Below are positions 1-5,970 of a stretch of 7,740 bases of DNA, in pieces. Numbering within the stretch: the first letter of the stretch is position 1; each line of letters begins with the position of its first letter. A model generated the notes under the pieces. That model saw nothing but the letters and a program-made list of their open reading frames with translations, made no database searches and was not told the DNA's origin. Made by a program: the position numbers and the translations under genes. The DNA is taken from the NCBI GenBank assembly GCA_031551765.1, contig JAVBNC010000052.1:1-7740 (forward strand). Reading direction: 5' to 3'. Origin of the DNA: JAVBNC01 sp031551765 (GTDB taxonomy: Bacteria > Desulfobacterota > Desulfovibrionia > Desulfovibrionales > Desulfovibrionaceae).

Positions 1-89
1 CGATCCCACCCTGTTGTTATCGCTGGGTTCGTTGCGGCAGGCCGTGTGCGGCATCGAGCCCTGATTTTACTCTTAGAGGGCTTCGGCAG

Positions 90-425
90 TTATTCAAGCG
101 TTCGCAGCTTCTCTTTCAGCGCTTCCAGCAGGGGCGTGAGGGCCGCGAACAGACGGCGGGCCTCTTCGCCCTGGCCGGCGTTGCAGGCCAGTTCCAGCTT
201 GTAGGCTTCCTCGCGCACGCCTTCCGCGCCCAGGGTGGCGCAGTTGCTTTTCAGCGAATGGGCCAGGCGGCGCATTTCCTGCCAGTTTTCCGCTTCCATG
301 GCGGCGTTCAGCGCGGCCAGGGTCTGCGGCAACAGTTCCACGAAATACCCGGCTATTTCCAGGTACAGCGCCCTGTCACCCATGCGCTCCACGGCTTCTT
401 CCAGATGCAGCGTGATTTCCGCCAC
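90..425 (-). CDS. Stand-alone histidine phosphotransfer (HPt) protein
   Basis: This 111-aa soluble protein consists of one HPt four-helix bundle. The diagnostic motif R-L-A-H-S-L-K-S-N at residues 53-61 puts the phospho-accepting histidine at His56, followed by a small-residue turn (ATLGAEG, 63-69) and a third helix rich in E, L and A. HPt proteins have no catalysis of their own; they shuttle phosphate between receiver domains, here presumably from the upstream kinase to an unseen regulator. Translation starts at GTG (423-425): the minus strand reads TAGGCGGAGGCCCCCGTG, so a strong GGAGG (431-435) lies 5 nt before the start. The kinase stop codon sits 12 nt upstream in the same frame, so the two genes are co-transcribed and probably translationally coupled. 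There is no signal peptide or membrane segment. The HPt call is confident; the partner is inferred from position. Confidence 0.9.
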   Translation of the reverse strand: MAEITLHLEEAVERMGDRALYLEIAGYFVELLPQTLAALNAAMEAENWQEMRRLAHSLKSNCATLGAEGVREEAYKLELACNAGQGEEARRLFAALTPLLEALKEKLRTLE

Positions 426-437
426 GGGGGCCTCCGC

Positions 438-3400
438 CTATTCTTTCAGGCTTTCCATCAGGACTGCCGTAAGCGGAACAGCCGCGCCGAAATCATAGGA
501 TTCCACGGCTTCCCGCACCATGCCCGTCACTTCCTTGTCCAGCAGCTCGGCCTGGGGCGCGAGTTCGGCAAAGACCGAGGCGGCGCGGGCGTCGCTGGCT
601 TCCATCAGGGCCATCAGCTCTTCCAGCTTGCGGGAAAGCGCGGCGCGGTCCAGGGCCTCGGGGCCGGCGGGCGCGGCCGGGGCCGACGCGCCGGGGTTCA
701 GATAGTCCGCAATGGCCGCCAGGGCCACCGTCAGTTCCGCGCGCACGGCTTCCAGGGCCGGGCCGCACACGTCCATGCCCGCCCTGTTCTTGCAGGCCAG
801 TTCCAGCTCGGCGGCGGCGTGCTGCAGGGCGTCCGCGCCCAGGCTGCCCGCCAGACCTTTGACCGTGTGCGCTTCACGCTGCGCGGTTTCCATGTCCCCG
901 GCCTCCAGCGGGGCGGCGATAAAGGTCGCTTCCGGGGTGTAGGCGGCCCGGAAACGTTCCAGCAGCCTGGCGTACAGGGACTTGTTGTTGCCCAGCCGTT
1001 TCAGCGCGGACTCCACATCCAGAACCTGGGCGTGCGTCATTGGTTCCATTCCTGCGTTCCTCTCTGTGTCCGTCCGTTCCACGAGCCGCCCGGAAGAAGC
1101 CGGGGCGGCCGCCTCGCGGTTTTTGCCCCATTTGGCAATGGCGGCGGCAAGTTGCTCCACTCGAATGGGCTTGGCTATATAGTCCGTCATGCCCGCGGCC
1201 AGGCATTTTTCCCGGTCCCCGGCCATGGCGTTGGCCGTCATGGCGATAATGGGCGTGGCGGCGTTGCGCGTTTGCGCGCCCGTCTCGCGCACCAGGCGGG
1301 TGGCCTGGTAGCCGTCCATTTCCGGCATCTGGCAGTCCATCAAGACGATATCATATTCTCTTTCGCGCATGGCTTCAACAGCCCGCGCGCCGTTTTCCAC
1401 AGCATCCACCCTGTGGCCCATGTTTTCCAAAAGGTCAATGGCCACCATCTGGTTGATGGGCGCGTCTTCCGCCAGCAGAATATATTGGGAGGGCACGGCG
1501 GAACGCGGCACGGCCAGCGGGGCTTCTTCTTCCGCGGGCACGGGCAGGCCCAGCGCCAGGCGCAAAAGGCGCAGCACGTTTTTAGCCTTGGCCGGCTTGG
1601 TAATGATGCCCGCAACCCCTTCGGCGTCAATGGCTTCGGAAGGCATGGGCGCGCCAAAGGGGCTCAAAAGGCCCAGCTTGCTGCCGCCCAAGCCGGAAAT
1701 GCCCAGGCTGGACGTGCTGAAGTTCTCAAAGCCCAGTTCCGCGCTCTCCATGTCCAGCAGGATCAGGGAATAGGGTTTCCCGGGCGCTTTGGCGCGCAGT
1801 TTGGCCAGCGCGTCCGTCTGGCTTTCCGCCTCGTCCACGTTCACGCCCCAGACTTCCAGCATGGCGCGCAGACCCGCGCGGGCGGCGGCGTGGGAATCGA
1901 ACACCAGCACGGAAGCCCCCGCCACGCCTTCGCTGTCCAGTTCCGTGACTTTGTCCGCTTTGGGCGGGACAAAGGGCAGGGTGAACCAGAAGGTGGAGCC
2001 TTCGCCCGGCGTGCTGACCGCGCCTATTTCCCCGCCCATCAGCTCCACCAGCTTTTTGGAGATGGACAGGCCCAGCCCCGTGCCGCCGAAACGCCTGGTG
2101 GTGGAGGAATCCGCCTGGGTAAAGGCGTCGAACAGGGTGGCGACGCGTTCCGCCGCGATGCCGATGCCCGAATCCTCCACCGCGAAGCGCAGGAACAGGC
2201 CCTGCCCGGAAGCGGCGGCCAGCGCCGAGCAGCGCAAGGTTATCCAGCCTTTGGCCGTGAACTTGACGGCGTTGCCCATCAGGTTCAGCAGCACCTGGCG
2301 CAGGCGGCTGGGGTCGCCGTGCAGGAATTCCGGCGCGGACGGGTCCAGAACAAAGGCGATTTTCAGGCCCTTTTCCCTGGCGCGCAGGGACAGCATTTCG
2401 CAGGCTTCCTCGGTAACGGCCCGCAGGGAAAAGTCCACCTCTTCCAGGGTCATCTTGCCGGCTTCGATCTTGGAGAAATCCAGGATATCGTCGATAATGG
2501 ACAAAAGCCCTTCCGCGCTGGTGCGTATGGTTTCCGTGTAGCGGCGCTGCACTTCGCTTTGCGGCGTGTCCAGCAGCAGGGTGGTCAGGCCCAGCACGCC
2601 GTTCATGGGCGTGCGGATTTCATGGCTCATGTTGGCCAGGAACTCGCTTTTGGCCCTGCTGGCCTGTTCCGCTTCCTCGCGTTTGCGCTCCAGGGTCACG
2701 TCGCTGAAAAAGCCTTCCACAATGCTGAAGTTGGGGTTGTCTTCCCGCACTTCCACCACCCGGCTGCGTTCCCAGATCCAGCGTATCTCCCCGCTTTTGT
2801 GGATGATGCGGAAGGTGGTGTCCAGGGGCTTGTCGTCCAGCAGCGTGTCTTCGTTGTCCTCTTTGAGCTTGCCCAGGTCTTCCGGGTGCACGATATCGAA
2901 AAAGCAGAGCTTGTTGTTGACGATGTCTTCCGGCGGGTAGCCGGTCATCTCAAGGCAGCCTTCGCTCATGTATTCCATGGTGAAGGTGGGAAAGTCGTTG
3001 CGGCAGCGGAACGCCGTGCCGGGCAGGTTGGAAAGCAGCGTCGCCATGCGGCGCTCGCTTTCGTGCAGGCGGCTGCTTTCCAGGGCGATAGCCGTGAAAT
3101 CCGCCAAGGACGCGCCGAAAGCCTGCTCTTCCAGGGTCCAGTGGCGCGGGTCCCCGGCGTGCTCTATGCACACCACCCCGCACAGGTTCCCGCCCAGGCG
3201 TATGGGGCAGTCCAAAAGCGCCCGGATGCCGCCCAGGCTGTAGTCCGAGGCCAGGCCGGGCAGGATGGAGTCGTTTTCCGTGTCCGGTATGACAATGTTG
3301 CGCTCGGTGTGCAGCAGGGAAATGTAGACGGGGTAGGTGTCCAGCCCGAAAGGCGGAGCCATGCTGTGGTCGCCCCGGCGGCGGTCGTAAATGCAGTGGT

Positions 3401-3926
3401 TGGCCAGGTCCGGCCCGCTGATGAGCCAGATGCCCACCCGGGTGGCTTCCAGGGTTTCCGCGGCCACCTTGGTAATGACCTTGCAGGCGGCCAGAAAATC
3501 GCCCCCGGCAATGGCCGGGTTGCCGCTGAGGTGGCGCAGGGCCTCGCGCCGCAGCACTTCGGCCTTGGCGCCGTTCACGCCGCCCGACGCGCGAAGCAAC
3601 AGGCCCACGGCGGGCTTGCCCCGCCAGAGCAGGGGCAAGGCGCGGGCCTGGCCGCTCCAGCCGGAAAGGGCGGCGTCAAAAACGCCTGCCGCCGCCTCCG
3701 GGTAAGGCGGGCCGGAAAGAGCGGCCTGACGCACAGAAGCCAGCGGTTCAGCGGAACGGGAGAAAAAGTCGGCAAACTCCGCGTTTCTCGCGCGCGGGTC
3801 CTCCAACTCAAGCGCCGAGAGCATGGCGGCGTTGGCGTACAGCAATTCCGGCGCCGCCGCGTCCACGACGGCCATGGGCTCGTCCAGGCTGTCCAGAAGC
3901 AAAGGGAAGGAAGAAAGATCCCCCAT
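438..3926 (-). CDS. Soluble hybrid sensor histidine kinase (PAS-GAF-PAS-HisKA-HATPase-REC-REC-HPt)
   Basis: This 1162-aa multi-step phosphorelay kinase has no membrane helix, so it should sense a cytoplasmic signal. Approximate domains are: PAS-like 10-115, GAF 122-285, PAS 290-415 (HPEDL at 347-351), HisKA 425-492 with SHEIRTP and phospho-His435, and HATPase 535-652 with N-box Asn552, G1 box DSGIGI (585-590) and G2 box GGTGLGLS (614-621). Receiver 1 (671-795) keeps Asp725 and Lys777 but has Phe-Asp (676-677) where an acidic pair is usual, plus a Gly/Ser-rich insertion. Receiver 2 (814-932) is complete: Glu820/Asp821, phospho-Asp864, Thr897, Lys919. An HPt domain (960-1075) carries His1020 in AHTVKG. 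Residues 1085-1162 form a helical tail resembling an HPt bundle without a histidine. The start is ATG 3924-3926, with AGGAG 9 nt upstream and an in-frame stop at 3963-3965. The stop is TAG, followed by the HPt gene. The ligand and final output are unknown. Confidence 0.93.
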   Translation of the reverse strand: MGDLSSFPLLLDSLDEPMAVVDAAAPELLYANAAMLSALELEDPRARNAEFADFFSRSAEPLASVRQAALSGPPYPEAAAGVFDAALSGWSGQARALPLLWRGKPAVGLLLRASGGVNGAKAEVLRREALRHLSGNPAIAGGDFLAACKVITKVAAETLEATRVGIWLISGPDLANHCIYDRRRGDHSMAPPFGLDTYPVYISLLHTERNIVIPDTENDSILPGLASDYSLGGIRALLDCPIRLGGNLCGVVCIEHAGDPRHWTLEEQAFGASLADFTAIALESSRLHESERRMATLLSNLPGTAFRCRNDFPTFTMEYMSEGCLEMTGYPPEDIVNNKLCFFDIVHPEDLGKLKEDNEDTLLDDKPLDTTFRIIHKSGEIRWIWERSRVVEVREDNPNFSIVEGFFSDVTLERKREEAEQASRAKSEFLANMSHEIRTPMNGVLGLTTLLLDTPQSEVQRRYTETIRTSAEGLLSIIDDILDFSKIEAGKMTLEEVDFSLRAVTEEACEMLSLRAREKGLKIAFVLDPSAPEFLHGDPSRLRQVLLNLMGNAVKFTAKGWITLRCSALAAASGQGLFLRFAVEDSGIGIAAERVATLFDAFTQADSSTTRRFGGTGLGLSISKKLVELMGGEIGAVSTPGEGSTFWFTLPFVPPKADKVTELDSEGVAGASVLVFDSHAAARAGLRAMLEVWGVNVDEAESQTDALAKLRAKAPGKPYSLILLDMESAELGFENFSTSSLGISGLGGSKLGLLSPFGAPMPSEAIDAEGVAGIITKPAKAKNVLRLLRLALGLPVPAEEEAPLAVPRSAVPSQYILLAEDAPINQMVAIDLLENMGHRVDAVENGARAVEAMREREYDIVLMDCQMPEMDGYQATRLVRETGAQTRNAATPIIAMTANAMAGDREKCLAAGMTDYIAKPIRVEQLAAAIAKWGKNREAAAPASSGRLVERTDTERNAGMEPMTHAQVLDVESALKRLGNNKSLYARLLERFRAAYTPEATFIAAPLEAGDMETAQREAHTVKGLAGSLGADALQHAAAELELACKNRAGMDVCGPALEAVRAELTVALAAIADYLNPGASAPAAPAGPEALDRAALSRKLEELMALMEASDARAASVFAELAPQAELLDKEVTGMVREAVESYDFGAAVPLTAVLMESLKE

Positions 3927-4054
3927 AGGGCGGCACTCCTTGGCGCGGCGGCGGGCTTTTGCTCACAAGACCCCGTCGTGCGCGGGCAAAGGCTCGAAAA
4001 ACGCGGGCGGAACCATCCCGTCATGCCGCGGGAAGCGGCCGCCTCGCCGCTGAA

Positions 4055-4066
4055 AGGATGTATCCT
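4055..4066. repeat. Small palindrome upstream of kinase
   Basis: The sequence is AGGAT-gt-ATCCT, perfect 5-bp arms around 2 nt, about 129 bp upstream of the kinase start. It lies close to the larger inverted repeat at 4079-4111 and could be part of one regulatory cluster. At this size chance occurrence is quite possible. Confidence 0.35.
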
Positions 4067-4078
4067 CAAATCTTCGCA

Positions 4079-4111
4079 GGGCGGTTTAACTTTTCCTGAG
4101 TTAATCCGCCC
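4079..4111. promoter_or_regulatory. 13-bp inverted repeat, candidate operator
   Basis: The left arm GGGCGGTTTAACT (4079-4091) and right arm AGTTAATCCGCCC (4099-4111) are complementary at 12 of 13 positions around a 7-nt centre. No T-run follows on either strand, so it does not look like an intrinsic terminator. The AT-rich TTAACT/AGTTAA inner halves and the position about 150-190 bp upstream of the kinase start suit a dimeric regulator site. No regulator can be named from the sequence. Confidence 0.5.
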
Positions 4112-4112
4112 C

Positions 4113-4132
4113 GATACCACGTGATACGTCAC
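4113..4132. promoter_or_regulatory. GATAC direct repeat with GTGA-N4-TCAC palindrome
   Basis: GATAC occurs at 4113-4117 and 4123-4127, 10 bp (one helical turn) apart. CACGTG lies at 4118-4123, and GTGA (4121-4124) and TCAC (4129-4132) form an inverted repeat with a 4-nt centre. The half-sites resemble those of CRP/FNR-family proteins, but that family normally uses a longer centre, so no regulator is assigned. It abuts the 4079-4111 inverted repeat. Confidence 0.3.
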
Positions 4133-4174
4133 TTGCGCCGCGCTGTCCAGCCGTAAGGCGCCGCGCGGCCCACT

Positions 4175-4252
4175 CCGGAGCGTTTTACTCTGAAATCGCG
4201 CCGAACGGCGGGCAAAGCCCGGCCGCGCCAGCCGTGGGGCAAAATGCTCCGG
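4175..4252. repeat. Long inverted repeat enclosing small hairpins, 3' of the cysteine-rich gene
   Basis: CCGGAGCGTTTT (4175-4186) pairs with AAAATGCTCCGG (4241-4252): 11 of 12 positions are Watson-Crick, and the twelfth is a G-T pair that can wobble in RNA read from the plus strand. The 54-nt interior contains CGCCG-aa-CGGCG (4199-4210) and CGGGC-aaa-GCCCG (4209-4221), which share two bases and so are alternatives. The structure starts 9 nt after the stop of the minus-strand cysteine-rich gene, so it would be its 3' UTR. It lacks the T-run of a standard intrinsic terminator. It could be a transcript-end structure, a small RNA or a dispersed repeat. Confidence 0.45.
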
Positions 4253-4261
4253 GAACAGTCT

Positions 4262-4672
4262 CTAGTTCTGCTCCAAACCAGGCAGCCACAACGTTTTTGG
4301 TTTCCTGATCCTGGCCGTCACCCGCTTGTAGGTGGCGGGCAGCACGCCGAAACGATACGGCCACAGCACACAGCGCTCGCGCGCGGCGCAGGCGCGCACT
4401 TCGCGCCTGTCGCCCGCGCAGACCAGGCAGTAGCGGCGTATGGCCCGCACGGCACGGCCAAGCAGGGGCGACCAGCTGTCGGATTCCGGCAAGCGGAAGG
4501 GGTGCAGCGCGCAGGACAGGTCCGCGCAGGAACGCACGAAAGCCGGGTGTTCCCCCTGGCACTGCAGGCAAAAACGGCGCAATTCCTTCAGGCTGGCCCG
4601 GTCGCCGGTGCGGCGTTCCGGCGCGGCCGCTTCAGGCTGTTCCGGGGCGGGGCCTTTCGGCGTGTGCTCCAT
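4262..4672 (-). CDS. Small protein with two four-cysteine (probable zinc) motifs
   Basis: This 136-aa, basic, soluble protein has a duplicated motif. Copy 1 has Cys35, Cys38, Cys49 and Cys54 (C-x2-C-x10-C-x4-C) and ends in ALHPFR; copy 2 has Cys82, Cys85, Cys95 and Cys101 (C-x2-C-x9-C-x5-C) and ends in VLWPYRFG. Each copy is preceded by a basic RR-aromatic-C turn and contains V-R-x-C. Each set of four cysteines could hold one metal ion. From memory, single-copy versions of the pattern (C-x2-C-x-G ... V-R-x-C ... C-x-L-x-P-Y-R) occur in small phage and prophage proteins of unknown role; nucleic-acid binding is a guess. The N-terminus (1-25) is Pro/Ala/Glu-rich and probably disordered; the C-terminus is Lys/Arg-rich. 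The start is ATG 4670-4672, with GGAGG (4680-4684) 7 nt upstream. A longer frame reaching back to 5146 only overlaps the divergent protease gene. The stop is TAG. Confidence 0.82.
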   Translation of the reverse strand: MEHTPKGPAPEQPEAAAPERRTGDRASLKELRRFCLQCQGEHPAFVRSCADLSCALHPFRLPESDSWSPLLGRAVRAIRRYCLVCAGDRREVRACAARERCVLWPYRFGVLPATYKRVTARIRKPKTLWLPGLEQN

Positions 4673-4844
4673 GCCATTTCCTCCGTTCCTCTTTTTGCCT
4701 GTAATCGGGCGAAAATCAAGATATTTCGCGCAAAAGCCGCCGTCTTGCCCCGGAAAAAGAATGGTCCGGGGAACTCTGGCATATTTCAGCCGTTTACGGC
4801 ATACTCCGCAAATCCATAGTAACCAAAGCGGAGCACCGCCCCGT
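4673..4844. promoter_or_regulatory. Divergent intergenic region with inverted repeat and weak promoter
   Basis: These 172 bp separate the minus-strand cysteine-rich gene from the plus-strand protease gene and must hold promoters for one or both. An inverted repeat CCCCGGA (4748-4754) / TCCGGGG (4765-4771) with a 10-nt centre lies near the middle and could be a shared operator. A weak plus-strand sigma-70-like pair is TTTACG (4793-4798), 16 nt, CATAGT (4815-4820), matching the consensus at 4 of 6 positions each. That would put the transcript start only about 20 bp before the protease ATG. The minus strand shows no clear promoter. Confidence 0.4.
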
Positions 4845-5960
4845 ATGACCCAGGCCCCACAGTCCCCTCCCGAGCCGGAAGAGCGCCGCGCCCCCGCGCC
4901 GCCGCCCTGGCACAGCCGCCCCGTGGTCTGGGGCCTTTTGCTGCTGGCCACGGTGGGCTTGGCGGCCATGCTGTTCTTTTCCGGCGGCCTCGCGCCCAAA
5001 GAGGCTCCCCTGGCCGGGCCGGACACGCTGCTCTCCGCCCAGAAATCCCGCAACGAAACGCTGGAGCGGGAAGTGGCCCGCCTGAAAGAAGCCCTGAACG
5101 CGGACCCCTGCGCCATTCCCGGCCTGCTGGGCCCCGCCCCGGACAAGGCCCCTCTGCCAGGACAGGGGGCAGGACAGGGGGCCGGACAAGGTTCCGGTCA
5201 GCCCCTGGTTCTGCCCAAGAACGGCGACGCGCCCCAATCCGCCGCTCCGGGTAACGCCACGCGGCCCGCTCCTCAGGAAACTTCTCCCGCAAGCGCCGTC
5301 CCGGCCCCGCGCACCGTGGCGGACCTCTTGGAACGCTCCACCGTGTTCGTGCTGGCCGTGGGCAAGGACAACGCGGGCGTGGGCACGGGCTTTTTCGTGG
5401 CTCCCGGCGTTATCGCCACCAACCGCCATGTGGTGGCCCTGCCCGGCGCCAAAGTGCTGGTGACCAACAAGGCCCTGGGCACCATTGTCCCGGCCCGGGT
5501 TCTGGCCGTGAGCCGGGAGGAAAACCGGGACTACGCCCTCTTGCGCGTGCCGCCCGCCGCGGCCGCCAAAGCGCCCGTCCTGCGCATGAGCACGGACGCC
5601 AAACGCACGGACAAGGTCAGCGCCTGGGGCTTTCCCGGCGCGGTCATCGGCGCGGACCCCAAGTTCAAGGCCCTGCTGGAAGGCGACGCCAAAGCCGCGC
5701 CGGAAGTGGTCTATTCCGAAGGGGTCATCAGTACGCTGCTGGACCACAAGCCGCCGCTTATCGTGCACACCGCGCTTATCTCCCAGGGCAACAGCGGCGG
5801 CCCGCTGGTCAACGAACGCGGGGAAGTCATAGGCATCAACACCATGATTTCCCTGGACGACAAATCTTACCGGCAGACCGGGTTTTCCCTGTCCGGGGCG
5901 GACCTGATGGCCTTCATGCGCGAGCATGGCATACCCCCGACCGTTGCGGCCGGACGCTGA
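4845..5960 (+). CDS. Membrane-anchored trypsin-like serine protease
   Basis: This is a 371-aa protein. Residues 1-26 are a Pro/Glu/Arg-rich cytoplasmic tail, and 27-46 form one hydrophobic helix that should act as an uncleaved anchor with the rest in the periplasm. Residues 62-85 form a short heptad coiled coil (L73, V77, L80, L84), followed by Cys89. Residues 90-155 are a Pro/Gly/Ala/Gln-rich linker with a GAGQ repeat. Residues 157-365 form a two-barrel trypsin/HtrA-like fold with His195 in ATNRHVVA, Asp229 in NRDYALLRV and Ser317 in QGNSGGPL, a complete catalytic triad. There is no C-terminal PDZ domain, unlike DegP/DegS. ATG 4845 is the only Met codon in this frame past the divergent gene's start; GGAG (4830-4833) lies 11 nt upstream, a rather long spacing. 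The srfA-like gene starts 10 bp after the stop. The substrate is unknown; the neighbour or a downstream Srf protein is a reasonable guess. Confidence 0.9.
   Translation: MTQAPQSPPEPEERRAPAPPPWHSRPVVWGLLLLATVGLAAMLFFSGGLAPKEAPLAGPDTLLSAQKSRNETLEREVARLKEALNADPCAIPGLLGPAPDKAPLPGQGAGQGAGQGSGQPLVLPKNGDAPQSAAPGNATRPAPQETSPASAVPAPRTVADLLERSTVFVLAVGKDNAGVGTGFFVAPGVIATNRHVVALPGAKVLVTNKALGTIVPARVLAVSREENRDYALLRVPPAAAAKAPVLRMSTDAKRTDKVSAWGFPGAVIGADPKFKALLEGDAKAAPEVVYSEGVISTLLDHKPPLIVHTALISQGNSGGPLVNERGEVIGINTMISLDDKSYRQTGFSLSGADLMAFMREHGIPPTVAAGR
5159..5200 (+). repeat. 12-bp tandem repeat in the protease linker
   Basis: Two identical units of aggacagggggc (5159-5170, 5171-5182) are followed by a diverged unit (5183-5194) and a partial one. 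They encode the Gly/Gln/Ala repeat in the linker between the coiled coil and the protease domain. Copy number may vary between strains by slippage, changing only the linker length. Confidence 0.75.
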
Positions 5961-5970
5961 GAGGTAGCGC

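Larger units (their letters stand above)
3927..4261. other. Gene-free 335-bp region upstream of the kinase
   Basis: I find no credible gene here on either strand; the open frames crossing it are extensions of antisense frames from the kinase. It holds the kinase leader (AGGAG at 3936-3940) and, going away from the kinase, a small palindrome (4055-4066), a 13-bp-arm inverted repeat (4079-4111), a GTGA/TCAC element (4121-4132) and a long inverted repeat (4175-4252) that begins 9 nt after the stop codon of the cysteine-rich gene. I could not pick a convincing sigma-70 promoter for the kinase, although one must lie here or upstream of the cysteine-rich gene. Confidence 0.7.

Noticed and set aside
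1..54. A minus-strand ATG at 52-54 open to the window edge (M-P-H-T...), a possible third gene of the phosphorelay operon
   Set aside because: Only a weak AGGG precedes it and 18 codons show no family; not enough to call a gene.
2..64. A 20-codon plus-strand frame ending at TGA (62-64), which could be the C-terminus of a convergent gene
   Set aside because: Too short to judge, no recognisable motif, and it contains a TTA codon unusual for this GC-rich DNA. It cannot be confirmed without upstream sequence.
57..82. AGCCCT/AGGGCT inverted repeat after the HPt gene as a terminator
   Set aside because: The stem is only 6 bp, the loop is 14 nt and no T-run follows on either strand.
258..4124. An uninterrupted plus-strand open frame of 1288 codons opposite the kinase
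   Set aside because: Its translation is rich in His, Gln, Gly, Arg and Ala with no recognisable domain, as expected from the reverse complement of a GC-rich coding frame. The minus-strand kinase has clear domains and a ribosome binding site.
4121..4132. CRP/FNR or HcpR-type binding site
   Set aside because: The half-sites GTGA and TCAC are present, but the centre is 4 nt rather than the usual 6, and the flanking bases do not extend the consensus.
4787..4800. Sigma-54 promoter (TGGCAT ... GC) before the protease
   Set aside because: The GG to GC distance is 9 nt rather than the required 10, and the -12 element is poor.
4673..5146. N-terminal extension of the cysteine-rich protein to 294 aa
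   Set aside because: The extension lies opposite the protease gene and its promoter region; the ATG at 4672 has an ideal GGAGG 7 nt upstream.
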